A DNA stretch of 64,000 nucleotides from Neoechinorhynchus agilis (taxonomy: Eukaryota; Acanthocephala). Below the pieces are notes generated by a model. That model did not search any database, had not been told where the DNA came from, and worked only from the letters and a program-made list of their open reading frames with translations. The stretch covers positions 5,332,001 through 5,396,000 of the forward strand of contig CM121342.1 of NCBI GenBank assembly GCA_051530055.1, read 5' to 3'. The translations under genes were made by a program, and so were the position numbers. Numbering within the stretch: the stretch's first letter is position 1; every line of letters begins with the position of its first letter. This document shows, one piece after another, positions 35,135-46,756 of the stretch.

Positions 35135-35280
35135 ATGTAATCTAAAATATTCAATAAACCAATCGAACCATCCATATGCGATCCAAAGACTAGAAAAAAA
35201 GGAAAATCAAACCGATCATAAGAACGAGAAAATTTAGTCGGAAATCGACCACAGGATTGCACCGGATAATCGGGGGGAGG

Positions 35281-36440
35281 GGAATGTTGGATAACATTGA
35301 ATTCTACGCAAGAACACTCATTGAACCGGCGAAAATGGTCCGTCTTTTTATCGGGCTATTTGCACCAGGATTCGGCGAAAAAAAGGAGAAATTAGTCGAT
35401 TTGTCGCGAAAATGGTCCGTCTTTTTATCGGGCTATTTGCACCAGGATTCGGCGAAAAAAAGGAGAAATTAGTCGATTTGTCGGGAAAATGGTCCGTCTT
35501 TTTATCGGGCTATTTGCACCAGGATTCGGCGAAAAAAAGGAGAAATTAGTCGATTTGTCGCGAAAATGGTCCGTCTTTTTATCGGGCTATTTGCACCAGG
35601 ATTCGGCGAAAAAAAGGAGAAATTAGTCGATTTGTCGTTGTGCCTTTTTTTTGGGGGGGGGAATGTTGGATAACATTGAATTCTACGGAAGAACACTCAT
35701 TGAACCGGCGAAAATGGTCCGTCTTTTTATCGGGCTATTTGCACCAGGATTCGGCGAAAAAAAGGAGAAATTAGTCGATTTGTCGTTGTGCCTTTTTTTG
35801 GGGGGGGGAATGTTGGATAACATTGAATTCTACGGAAGAACACTCATTGAACCGGCGAAAATGGTCCGTCTTTTTATCGGGCTATTTGCACCAGGATTCG
35901 GCGAAAAAAAGGAGAAATTAGTCGATTTGTCGTTGTGCCTTTTTTTGGGGGGGGAATGTTGGATAGCATTGAATTCTACGGAAGAACACTCATTGAACCG
36001 GCGAAAATGGTCCGTCTTTTTATCGGGCTATTTGCACCAGGATTCGGCGAAAAAAAGGAGAAATTAGTCGATTTGTCGTTGTGCCTTTTTTTGGGGGGGG
36101 GAATGTTGGATAGCATTGAATTCTACGGAAGAACACTCATTGAACCGGCGAAAATGGTCCGTCTTTTTATCGGGCTATTTGCACCAGGATTCGGCGAAAA
36201 AAGGAGAAATTAGTCGATTTGTCGTTGTGCCTTTTTTTTGGAATGTTGGATACATTGAATTCTACGGAAGAACACTATTCGGGAAAAGGTCCGTCTTTAT
36301 CGGGCTATTTGCACAGGATTCGGCGAAGGAGAAATTTTGTTTTTCTCATTGAACCGGCGAAAATGGTCCGTCTTTTTATCGGGCTATTTGCACCAGGATT
36401 CGGCGAAAAAAAGGAGAAATTAGTCGATTTGTCGTTGTGC
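35281..36440. repeat. Satellite array: 77-bp and 147-bp units
   Basis: The first part (35331-35638) is four copies of a 77-bp unit starting GAAAATGGTCCGTC. From 35660 a 147-bp unit (a 70-bp piece starting GGAATGTTGGATA plus the 77-bp piece) repeats with starts 35660, 35807, 35953, 36100 and 36240; the last is worn. Copies are nearly identical and carry poly-G tracts. Frames are open by chance of repetition; I do not call them genes. Confidence 0.93.
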
Positions 36441-36900
36441 CTTTTTTTTGTGCAATCATCGATTCAAAAAATTGAAGAGGCTCTCCATGGTAAAGATGTT
36501 AGATTTATTTCCCATTTCGGAACTTTTTGCATATTTAATCGGGGAATTCATCTGCTCCGAATGCGATCAGAAATCGCAAATTCTCCCTTGCAGCTTAAGG
36601 ATTCCGCGAAAACGAAGGAGAAATGAATCGATTTGTCGCTGTACCTTTTTTTTGTGCAATCATCGATTCAAAAAGGGAATCCTGCGTTTTTAGACGCTCT
36701 CCATGGTAAAGATGTTAGATTTATTTCCCATTTCGGAACTTTTTGCATATTTAATCGGGGAATTTATCTGCCCCAAATGCGATCGAGAATAGCAAATTCT
36801 CCCTTGCAGCTTAAGGATTCCGCGAAAAGAAGTAGAAATGCATCGATTAGAGGCTCTCCATGGTAAAGATGTCAGATTTATTTACCATTTCGGAACTTTG
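36441..36900. repeat. Second tandem array, about 200-bp unit
   Basis: About two and a half copies of a unit containing GCTCTCCATGGTAAAGATGT, starting near 36480, 36690 and 36850, with small differences. It follows the first array directly and shares the phrase ending GTCGTTGTGCC / GTCGCTGTACC at its left edge, so the two may be related. Confidence 0.85.
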
Positions 36901-37106
36901 AACTCTTTGATATTAGAAGCCAATCTTTTTGTGATTACCTTTTGGAAATGGCATTCTTTGAGCAGCAATAATGATAGTTAATTTTGTAGGTTGTTTCCTT
37001 TATTGTGGGCAAACTCGCAGTTTCTTAATTATGTGCCGCTTTTGCTTTTTAAATTCTCGAGCATTAAAGTCAAATCGTTGTCGTTGCTGTAGATATTTGA
37101 AATCGA

Positions 37107-38355
37107 ATGGGGAAGGAAAGGCCTGGTTATTTAACTGCCAAGGCTATTTCAAACCGCATGAAAGCCCGAGGCCTACAGAAACTTCGCTGGTATTGCCAAA
37201 TGTGTCAAAAGCAATGTCGAGACGAAAACGGTTTCAAGTGCCACACCAATTCTGAGTCTCATCAGCGGCAACTGATGATAGTGTCCGAACAACCTGAGCG
37301 ATTCATTAACGATTTCTCAAGAGAGTTCCATCGTGGTTTTATGAGTACCGTTCGTCGTATTTATGGCACGCGGCGAGTGGAAGCGAACACTGCTTATCAG
37401 GAGTACATCAGAGATCGCCACCACATCCACATGAACGGAACCCGTTGGACTACTCTTACTGGATATGTCCAATTCCTGGGAAACACTGGACAGTGTATAG
37501 TTGACCAATGTGAAGACAAGTGGTACATTCAGGCAATACCAAACGATCCCGAACACATTCTCAATTCTGAAAGGACTTTAAGAAGAGATAGAACCAGGTT
37601 GAACGATTCTGAACGGGAAAGACGTTATATCCAGAAGCAAATGGAACTGGACAGAAAAAGGCTGGAGGACAAGGGCATAGGTGCACGTGTAGAAGAAGTG
37701 AAGGAGTTTTGTGGATCGGCTAATATTCATCTGAAACTTGCGAAGAAACGGAACTCGGATTTTGCTTTGATGCCTTCCATCTCACTTGAAGAAGATAAAC
37801 GAGCTAAAAAGGAAAAGAACATTGAGAGTGTTCGTAGGTCCGCACTTGATGATATTATAGCTGATGAGGAACATAAACGAAGAAGAGAACGGAGATTGGT
37901 GTGGTTAACGAAAGGTATTGTTGTTAAGATTGTTGATGCTGATGATGGAAATTATCCAGAGTTTAATTCGGTGATCCGTATTAGATGAACACTGGATACT
38001 TAGTATGGTCGATAAGAAAGCAGTAGTTGAGAAAGTGTCTCAGTTCGAAGCATTGCTACAACCTCTTAGAGCGAATGGGCAATTTTTATCGGCGAAAAAC
38101 AGTATTGATCATCCTAATTGGTTTCATCAGGATCAGTTAGAGACAGTGATTCCTTCGATCGGTCGCCTGGTCAAAATTGTCAATGGCGCCTACTGTGATT
38201 CCGTGGCTACTTTAACAAAGGTTAATCGACTAAACTATTCGGCAAATGTGGTTATTAGCCATGGACCATTAAATGGACGAAAAGTCGAGAATCTACCGTT
38301 TGAGGATATTTCCAAGTTATACCACGACGAAAGCTTTGAACGGAGTTGGAAGTAA
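37107..38355 (+). CDS. KIN: DNA/RNA-binding protein KIN17
   Basis: Exons 37107-37948 and 38004-38355, 397 aa. The N-terminus is close to the human sequence: GLQKLRWYCQMCQKQCRDEN (zinc finger) and SESHQRQL. The winged-helix region follows (NGTRWTTLTGYVQFLG ... KWYIQ), then a basic helical middle (SALDDIIADEE) and C-terminal SH3/KOW-like domains (LETVIPSIGRLVKIVNGAY, FEDISKLY). KIN17 is implicated in DNA replication, repair and pre-mRNA processing. Complete and intact. Its only intron is nonconventional. Confidence 0.94.
37949..38003 (+). other. Nonconventional intron in KIN17
   Basis: 55 nt. The frame before it closes at 37988; the conserved KKAVVEKV block is in another frame. TATCCAG (37953-37959) pairs with CTGGATA (37992-37998), and GTT/AAC extends the stem past one mismatch. 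Flanks are 4 and 5 nt. The only GT-AG pair nearby leads straight to a stop. Confidence 0.7.
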
Positions 38356-39210
38356 TTGTATTTAACGAATTTCAGTGTGCGTCGTTTGTGAGTCGGTCAT
38401 TAGGTCATCCTTACACATTGAGGCATTCCGTTTAATTCGAATATTTCCCAAACTGGCCACTTTTGCATTTTAGCTTACGTGCAGAGCCTCTTTAAATCGT
38501 TCACTCTAATCTCAGAGATCGTGATGAAGTAATCGTACTTCGATTTTATCCCGTAGCCAACGACTCTAGAATCATATCGAGTGAAAATCCATCGGGATGG
38601 TGAATTTGGACTTGTACCGTTTTATTATTCGCGAAATATTTCGAAAGAGGAAGCCTCTCCTTATCAATTGGAAGTAGCGAACCTGTCTACATAGGAATAA
38701 CAATAACCAAAAACCTTTTTAGATGATTATGAAGCTGCGAGGTTTCCTCTAATGGCACCGATTCTAGAATCTCTCACCTCCAAACTGAAGCTTCGCAACA
38801 AACGCCGTTTGAAATTAAGTTTGCTCGTTGGAATTTTGCACTTTTGGTCTTTAAGCGCAATTATACCTTTTTTTTAACTATCTCTTGTATCTTTAGTGTT
38901 CAAGAGGAACTTGGGGACGGATGCACCTCATCAACAAAACAAGAAGCGAGCGGAGTCGATTCGCGAATGTTGTGACCTGTTTGTGTCTCCTCACACATTT
39001 TAGATTGCTTCTGAAGCAGTAAAACGGCGAAAGCTTGGCAAATAAATCAACTATATCTATAGGTCGTACAAATGTCAAATTGAAAACTTTATCGAATAAG
39101 ATTTCGTCTTGGCTGTCCCGATTTTACTCGTTGATTTTAAACATTGCATTTTTAGTTTGCTGGATCGACAAACCCCCCCCGTGCCCATTGAACGCATAAT
39201 TAAGCAAATT
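38356..39210. other. Intergenic region
   Basis: AT-rich 3' flanks of convergent KIN17 and SLC25A46. No gene or RNA seen. Confidence 0.5.
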
Positions 39211-40996
39211 TTAAGAATGTGAGTTTAAACGAGTTTCGCTGGACGACACATCGACAGTACCATAATAATGTGAATAGACGGATTTGACTCCTTTTAAAAA
39301 TGCTAACTGTAATCCAAACTGCAACGTTAGAAATCCAAATCCTTTGAATAATCCGAGTGTTCCCTCGGTTGCTCTTTCGCCAAGGAAACATCGATATAGA
39401 CAATCAATAGGTCCAGTATAGTTATAGATTATAGGAAGATAACATTTGGCTGGCGAGGATGCATTCCAGTTATCGATTATAGATCTGGTGCCTTGTACTA
39501 ATAGGCGACAAAGGATAGTTTCTAGTGGATACGTTAAGCACTCGGTCATGAAACAGTCGACAATTTCAAGTTTCGAAGAGCGATACAGTGTATTTTGAGA
39601 GTTTTGTGTGTTTTAAAAGATTCTGGTATGCTCTTTGCCAGAATATTTTTTTTGTAGATAAAGTCTTCTCGAGTGTTTCTATTCGCATTTTCTTTGGTAG
39701 AGAAAAATCGTTGTAAGATGGGTGAGACGAATGAGGATACCAATGAGCGAGATGCAAAGTATGAAGCAGTTACGAGCATCAAGTAATGGACGGGGTATGG
39801 TCGAGCGAAGACGGGAAGGCTGTTGGACGAAGTGAATGGAGTTATGAGTCGATTTAAAGTATCCGTGAGTACGGTCACAAAGTCGGCTACATCGACGGTC
39901 GCTTGACTCTTGTTGTTCAAAAGTAGACTTAAGAAATTTATAGAGGCGAAAGACGAACCTGAACGCATGTGTAGATGTGCATCGCATAGAGTGGAGAGGT
40001 CAGAGCGGTCGATATTGTGTAACTCGTAAAGATTTTAAGTCGGTCGATTACTCTTAATGAACGAAGAATTGCTCAATAGAAGACTGCAGTGACGGAAAAT
40101 AACCTGTTATCGTCTCTCTTGCTTTCAAACAACAAGTTATAGATTGATTCTCGAACCATGAGTTCAGTTCCGGTAAAGATGTGGTATGTCGCCATCGATG
40201 ATAAATTAATCGTCCCTTTTGACTAGAAATTCAGGCAATTAGCCAAACTAAACTGATTTCTCGCCAAAAATAATCTTATTGTCGGAATAATAAAACTGGA
40301 GAGATTAATAGTTTTTCTATTTAAGATATGCACAAATCATCAAGGCAAAATCCTTCGGAATGATGGAGTTGGAAATGTGGAGATCATAAACCGCCGCCCG
40401 GGTAGAAAATATTTTGAAATCGGAAGTCTCGCTTCATCATTCATTGTCTGATAATTGATTAAAATATTTTCTATTCTTCGGATTATGATCACCACATCTC
40501 TAACTCTTCCAAACAAATTTTTATCGGTGATTAATGACTAGAAATGTGTTTATCGATTGAGAAATTGTTAAGAAAGCCATGTGATTGTGAGAGACGCCTA
40601 AACTGTATCCCGTGGCCAATTTCGAAAACAAAAACTTTTTTCCTAACGGCTCTAACAACTTACAATTGAACGGATCAATGTCTGGCTCGTTACTTTTAAA
40701 GCATCCAAAGGAGTCAAGTGGAATGCGGTTGATCCATCATTGACCTAAATACCGAAACAAATAATTTGGCTTAGACTGTCAAATACCTGTATTTGATGTC
40801 TTAGAGACTTAAATGGAAATACAAGAACGTATTTGGAGATGGTTCTATAAGAGACGAGACATCTAATTGAGAAAGGGACGAAGTTTTTTAACCTGGCTGC
40901 AAAATAGACGACCTCTGCAGTTGAATCAAGAGAATGATGTTCCTGGTACTTCGGTCCTCTGATTGGCATATTTCGGACTTCGTATAAGCCAGCCAT
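39211..40996 (-). CDS. SLC25A46: Mitochondrial outer-membrane carrier-like protein SLC25A46
   Basis: Six exons: 40787-40996, 40664-40744, 40104-40222, 39959-40052, 39639-39908, 39211-39570; 377 aa. Matches to human SLC25A46 run throughout: VLVFPFKSLRHQIQVN (human VLAHPCIVLRRQCQVN), FHLTPLDALKV, IFTGTELMVRESI, and the last repeat TYPLETILCRLLVQGTRSIIDN. The human protein sits on the outer membrane and affects mitochondrial shape and lipid transfer. Introns 1-4 are GT-AG; the second is about 440 nt and holds a foldback repeat. The last intron lacks GT-AG and is stem-bounded. Start at 40996 is the first ATG in frame. Confidence 0.88.
39571..39638 (-). other. Nonconventional intron in SLC25A46
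   Basis: 68 nt. No AG is available at the 3' side. AAGAGC-ATAC (39635-39626) pairs with GTAT-c-GCTCTT (39586-39576), ten pairs with one bulged C. Flanks of 3 and 5 nt give an in-frame join, YKKNILLEIVDCFMTECL, that aligns without gaps to human YFPELIANFAASLCSDVI. Confidence 0.6.
40358..40510. repeat. Foldback (inverted) repeat in an SLC25A46 intron
   Basis: Two arms of about 50 bp: 40358-40415, and 40461-40510 reversed. Shared arm words include GAGTTGGA, ATGTGG, GATCATAA and AAAATATTTT. The loop is about 45 nt. The structure would fold into a long imperfect hairpin in the transcript; it may be a MITE-like foldback element. Confidence 0.8.
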
Positions 40997-42851
40997 GTTC
41001 TGAAAGGTCCAACTTTTTCAAAGTTACCGATTTCCAACGACTCATCCATCTATCGAAAAAAACAACCCACCATCACCCGTTCTTTTACTCATTTTGAATG
41101 GACAAAACCAATTTAGTCGTTCATTGATGGATCCTCAAAGTCGAGGAACTCACTAAAGAGACGAATTGCGAAAGAATACTTTTATCTGTGAGTCATTCTG
41201 TAGATCGGAATTCGTGTTCACTCAATGAAGACGATCTTGTCGTACTTGGTAAATTCGAGGAGGCCATACAAAACAGAGAATTGGTCGCTTAAAGGACGTT
41301 TCTTTAGATTCGTTTACAACTTCCTCATAGATCGTTGGCTGAACTTAGCGCTCGTTCTTCATCGACCTTTTTTGTTTTGAACGAATCTCTAAAGAACTCA
41401 TTGAAGTGATGAACACAGTTAAGGATAGATTAGAAATGGAGACTATTGAGTGCTGCGAAATGACAGCTCTTTTTAAAGTGAACTGTTGGTTCAAGTCAAA
41501 AAATGCAAATGGAATCTAACGGTTCAAAAAGACAAAAAAAAAGAGAGGAGGTTTCAAAGGGGAATTCTAAGAAACAAACTGAAGATTTACAAAGAAGAAG
41601 AATACGGTTTTGATAGATTCCATCATTGTGGCACAAAAAACTACTAAGAAAGCTACAGTTGAACAAAAGGTCAACGAAACATCTGAAAACGAATGAGGAA
41701 AAAAGGTAATAGAACGAACCGATTCATTTCTGTAATGATACGCCTTCTCCACCCCCCTCGATCCGTCGTGTTACGAACTCCTCCATCAAAGACATCGCCA
41801 CCTTTAATTCTTCATATCACTCAACTCCTCTGCTAATTCCCTCCAAAAATCCCTTCTCAAAGTAACTTTTCACCAATCGTTTCCTTAACAAGAACTTTCT
41901 CTTCGTATCTATCCTTCACAAAAATCAACCCGGATCTCATTTTCTCTATAGTGTCCTTCACTTTTAACGAACATCCCCAAAACTCGAAGAATAAGCGACT
42001 CCTCGTCTTCTTTGACTACGTTCAACCCCACAGACCCCCGAAATACCATAAATGACAAATCCTGTCCTTCCATATTGAACATTCTTTCCCAAAACCTATT
42101 TAAATTTGTCCCATTCTGAACTAAAACATTTTCTAGACTCCACCAATGAGAACCTCTACCCTGACTACTGACCTTTTCACTGAATCATCCACGAACTCAT
42201 CGACCCTCTTACCCACATTCTTCTCAAAATGCTTCGAAATGATACTCTCAATCTCCCACTTCCAGCGTCCTACGAGCCACCTCCCCTTTCGCACACCTTC
42301 CGATCTGCTTTACCTACCAAAAGACCGAAATCACAAATCCGTCACATTGAAACGTTTCATGGAAGAGTCTTTAAAATTTGGCCATCATCTTTAGAAGATT
42401 TTAAACAACCGAACCGTATCTCAATTTAAAAACTACCATTTCTACTAGACTTTATTCTCTTTTTTCGCAAAGAGCACAACACACGTAATCCCGATTCCTT
42501 TTATAGTTCCTTTTCCCTTCTACCCAATCCTCTGTCGGATTTACCGGAAATTGAACCTGAGGAAAGATTCAAACCCTCCAAACTCTCCTCGACGCGAATA
42601 ATCACCAACTTTCCCCTCACTCGCGACCACGCCAAAACCCAACGAGGTAAATTGTTTTTCGTCTTCTTTGAACAAAAACGCGTTATTATTAGAATGGAAC
42701 AATATTGGCACATCTCACGTTCACACAATCAGGAATGCAGCATTGTCTTTGGCATACAATGTTATAGACACAATCGTACCAGAGGCAGCACTCATCGCTC
42801 GTTGCACAGTGGTCGTGCTTCGCTCCACAAATTCGAGGCAAAACGAGCTCA
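40997..42851. other. Intergenic region, partly pyrimidine-rich
   Basis: From about 41740 to 42430 the + strand is strongly C/T-rich with few G and long semi-open frames, suggesting a worn coding or repeat sequence, but I cannot identify it. No gene assigned. Confidence 0.35.
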
Positions 42852-43172
42852 CTAAAGGAATCTATTCAAGATTTGATCGGTTGAAGGACCTCTTTTAATT
42901 TGTTGACTAAAATTATCCACCTTTAAAAAAAATACTTACAAATACGGCGCAACAGCCAATCTTTTTGAGCGGTTCGGAGAAATGAGTCCATTGTTTACTG
43001 CTATTATCATTACCATGAACCCAATCAATCTCATTTCAGATCGGTTTTCTTCAATATGAGCACAATCAGCAGCGTTTCTCACGGTTTGGATGCAAACGTC
43101 GTAACGGAGCACGTATTCGAGATTATTGCCGAGTTTGCTTCCAAACGGGTTGAAGGTAGGCTTGTGAGACAT
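42852..43172 (-). CDS. Small unknown protein, two exons
   Basis: Exons 42940-43172 and 42852-42906, 33-nt GTAAGT...TTTTAG intron, 95 aa. Start MSHKPTFNPFGSKLG; a helical middle (YDVCIQTVRNAADCAHI); one hydrophobic segment (LIGFMVMIIAVNNG) that may be a membrane helix; basic end. No family recognised. Its ATG overlaps, on the other strand, the ATG of the next gene (CATG at 43170-43173). Confidence 0.5.
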
Positions 43173-43449
43173 GGTCCCAAAGACCCTAAGAATCCGAACA
43201 GTTCTCATTGAAAAACTGAAATTTATCCAAGATGCTTGTTGTCTCATGTCGCGAAAATGCATAGACCTCTTTCGCTCTATAGCTCAACAAACAAATGAAG
43301 ACAAAGCCGGCGAAATCGAGTCTCTAGATGTCGCCCTTCTTGAATTAAAAAGTTCTGTACAATCATTGGAAAAGACCGTTGGTCGTCTCAGGAACCGAAT
43401 TGTAGCAACTGAAGCAGCTTTGAAAAAAGTAGAAGCGAAAAAGGTGTGA
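43171..43449 (+). CDS. Small coiled-coil protein
   Basis: 92 aa if started at 43171, or about 70 aa from the ATG at 43236 (MSRKCIDLFRSIAQQTNED), which I find more likely. The remainder is a coiled coil (LELKSSVQSLEKTVGRLRNR). It resembles small subunits of BLOC/BORC-type complexes in size and shape only. Divergent from, and overlapping the start of, the gene on the minus strand. Confidence 0.45.
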   Translation: MVPKTLRIRTVLIEKLKFIQDACCLMSRKCIDLFRSIAQQTNEDKAGEIESLDVALLELKSSVQSLEKTVGRLRNRIVATEAALKKVEAKKV

Positions 43450-43740
43450 GTTAATCTTGGGTGAAATAAAGTCCGCTGCGAACAGGATTCGGAACTCTTT
43501 TTCTGAAGGATTCCATCATATTTCGCAGTCGGTCCATAACGAGCTCAGGTTTAACATCTACAAACGTTTTCATAGTTTAAACTGGTTTTGTGTTAGCCTC
43601 GATCGAAGCTAAAGATCCGTTTGTGGTCAGCTACTTGTGAACGTATCACCGATTTACTATTTGTTTGAAAAAGTGATAACCGAATTCCCAGCTTTATTGG
43701 ATTCATTCAAAGTATTTATTGAACACAAAACGATTTAACA

Positions 43741-44148
43741 TCAACGCTTTTGCTTCGAATATTCCGAACTTGAAGCAGCAGTGTCGTCGTAATCACTGCT
43801 CTCCTCTTGGCTTTTGCCCTTACTGATTGAAAAAAACGGCTCTCCTGCGTGTTTTTTATGGTAATAGTGAACTCCACAAGCGCATGGAATTATAATCAGT
43901 GGAATCGCGATCAGCAATACTAACGCCGGTAATGGTATCTTGCGTTCTTTGACTGGAACAAACTCTTTATCCGCCGCTAAAAGGTCCGGATTCGGGCCTA
44001 AAGGCGCTCGTTTTGGACCATCATTGCCGGATTGCGGGTTTGATTTCGCACTCCTTTTGACTAAGGAAGATCTATGCGGATTGATCGCCAACGAACTTAG
44101 GATCCAAAAATAAACTGCAACTATAACAGCCATCTTCATGTGGTCCAT
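43741..44148 (-). CDS. Single-pass membrane protein
   Basis: Single exon, 135 aa. MDHMKMAVIVAVYFWILSSLA is a signal peptide. A basic/Pro ectodomain of about 55 residues follows, then a transmembrane helix (PLPALVLLIAIPLIIIPCAC) and a Ser/Asp-rich cytoplasmic tail (EESSDYDDTAASSSEYS) suited to phosphorylation. No family recognised. Start taken at the first ATG before the signal peptide. Confidence 0.65.
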   Translation of the reverse strand: MDHMKMAVIVAVYFWILSSLAINPHRSSLVKRSAKSNPQSGNDGPKRAPLGPNPDLLAADKEFVPVKERKIPLPALVLLIAIPLIIIPCACGVHYYHKKHAGEPFFSISKGKSQEESSDYDDTAASSSEYSKQKR

Positions 44149-44372
44149 TTGCTTCAACAATGCCCATCAGCGCATTTTCATCTTGCGTTGCTATAGTAAT
44201 ATTGGTAACAAGTAGCCTAACGATTTCATTGATTTGTTGCAATTTTTCAAAGAAAAAAAGCGTTCAATAATTTTTTTCAATGACAAATTAGGTTGAAAAT
44301 GCTTTTTAGACCTTAGGAGACATGCGTTTGGGTCTATGGGTGAACCCAAAAACCCTTTTTGCCACTGAACCT

Positions 44373-45534
44373 TCACGATTTATTGTAAGACTCTTTGTTC
44401 AGTTCCTTATATAATGGTAGTTCGTTGTTAAGTGCTTTGTGATTCGTTGTAAGTTTGGATGTATTGTCGTCTGATTTGAAGTATTTTTGAATCCACTGTG
44501 AAAACCTGTTGCCAAACTCCTTTGATTTGTTTCCGGTGTCCCTAGAGCGAAATTCTTTACTTGCGGCCTTTTCCTTTTTCCGGAAACTTGTTAATACTTT
44601 TAAATGACGGCCTTTGCTAATAAAACTACCGGTGCTCGTGTTATTTGAACTTGGTTTTTCGATGTGAGTGCCGGGTTCAGCGCTTACTTTAGACTGCCAT
44701 TTCTTATTACATACCGTGAAGGATCTACTGCTGAACGTGACACAAGGACTATTTGTGCAATTCCCATACCTACGCTGATCGTTTGCAAAATTTGAGATAA
44801 CAGACGTTGGTGTATTGCAAATAATTCGATCAAATCGACTGGGTGCTGTGTTTTGGCGAACCAACAAATTCGATGCTCCACATTCTAGTTCGTCTGTTCG
44901 GCCACCTTCGAATACATTACAATAGTGCGGAAATTGGTTCTCAGTGGTTTTTCGGCAGTCGGGAACTTCTTGCCTAAAGCCGTTCGCAACGGCATAGTAA
45001 GTTTTAAAACGAAATGTGGGCGTATAGTCCTTTAGGGAGCCAAGTCTCGGACGATCAGGCAATTCTGTTTGTGTGCTGGACTCAACTGTGCTCAAATTAA
45101 TCGACTGAGTGCCGGAATCTACGAGAACTTTAAGTTCGACGACGTTTTTCATTTCTGGAAATTGGCATCCGATGTCAATTTTCTCGTTGGTTTCATAGCG
45201 ATAGACAAGTGGATGGGTCCGTGGTTGTCCTGGTGGTACAGTCAGTTGACCTGATGGCAGAGATGCCCGATTTCCTGCGATACAATAGGCTGCATGTGCT
45301 GGGGCAATAATCTGTTCTGTCAGGCGGCGACAATATTTAGATCGGGAATGAGATTAGACTGACGCTTAAGCTCATCCCTGATATTGTACGAAGATGTCTT
45401 GATTCATTTGGACGGAAAACGGCATTACCTTCAGTCGACTTCTTGGTTGGAGATAAAGACGATTCACGAATGTACAGTGTGGACGTTTGATTTGGAACGT
45501 CGCTTATCTCCCGAGTTCTCATTGCAACTGACAT
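44373..45534 (-). CDS. Unknown protein, two exons
   Basis: Exons 45429-45534 and 44373-45316, joined by a 112-nt GTAATG...GACAG intron; 349 aa. Start MSVAMRTREISDV. The middle is Pro/Gly-rich (LPSGQLTVPPGQPRTHP), then a segment with scattered Cys, then a basic Lys/Ser-rich C-terminus (FRKKEKAASKEFRSRDTG). No domain recognised; probably intracellular and largely disordered. Lies upstream of the single-pass membrane gene on the same strand. Confidence 0.5.
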
Positions 45535-46756
45535 TGAAGGGGGCTGGCGGACTATTGGGTCTATGAGCAGCGAGAGTTTTTGTACGTGTACCGAAAAGTA
45601 AAGGAAAGGGCTGCTAAAACGAAACTAGCGACCTGCACGTGACATTCTTTAACAAAAGAGGGACAGCAAGACACAGTTCTCGCTTCTTGGCATGAAACTC
45701 GGTCTATGCGCTGGAGGTCACAACGAGTCGTCCAAATGTGTTCAGCATTCGGTAGCGAGCAACCTTCCCCCCTTCCCAAAAAAAACTATGGTATTTTTGT
45801 TGTTAACAACGAAACGGTCAAGAATTAGAGTCAATAAAAACGCCTAAACTTGCACGCCCGAATTAGCGACTTTAACAGTTGTGAATACCGGCCGTCCTCA
45901 GCGATATGGACAATGCGATCGAACCGAACCGCAGGAGAGTTCCTAAACCGTGACACGATTCAGTTCTTTCAACAAAAGATTTCACTTGCACCATAATGCT
46001 CTAAAAATTTATTATAAGCAGAGATTACAAAATGGTGCATTTAACAAGTAACAGATGAAACAGAATGGCTTCTAAAATACTCAAAATGAATCCCTAAAAT
46101 GTTCTGTACCAACAATGGATTTATAGATTTTGGAAAGAAAGTCGACGTACACTTTTGACAGGATTCGTAACTTTTGGCTTGCTCTCGTGCTTTTTATTTC
46201 AGTTAAATCCGTCAGACATTGCGGATATCCTTATTTCCATGAGGAAAACATTTGCATTACAGATTTGGGCTTATGATTAGATCACGTAATCAGACGCAAT
46301 CAATAATGATTCTTTTTGTAGCATTTATTTTTTCTTTTTCACCAGGAACAATCTAGTTTTGTTTCTCCAAATGTTAAAGTCAATCTCTTTGCTTCTAGGC
46401 AAAATGGAAACGCATTATTGGTTGCTCATTTTAGACTTTAGTTTTTAAGAGCTCGTTTTTGACCGGTCGAAATGTTCGGTCCATCCAAATCTTTAGGTAC
46501 ATTTAGCCAATAGCGTCATTTGTGTGATCTATGAGTGTTCAATGAAACGTATTTGTGCGGCAACTTCTACAGCAAAAAGGATGCACCGTCTCAGTGGAAA
46601 CTCTTTGGTCTTAATTCCAAAGATTCATACATGAACACTTGAAATTCTATGCTTTTTGCCGTCCCTGATCTATGTAAAAATTTCGCCTATTTATTCGTAA
46701 ACTCATGAATTTAGACATCGTGTTCTCAAACGCTTGTCATACCGCCAATTTCATTT
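45535..46756. other. Intergenic region
   Basis: AT-rich with no recognised gene; worn repeats likely. Confidence 0.4.

Noticed and set aside
35651-36213. Long open frames in the 147-bp satellite
   Set aside because: They repeat the same short peptide because the unit length is divisible by three. No start context, splice sites or family support.
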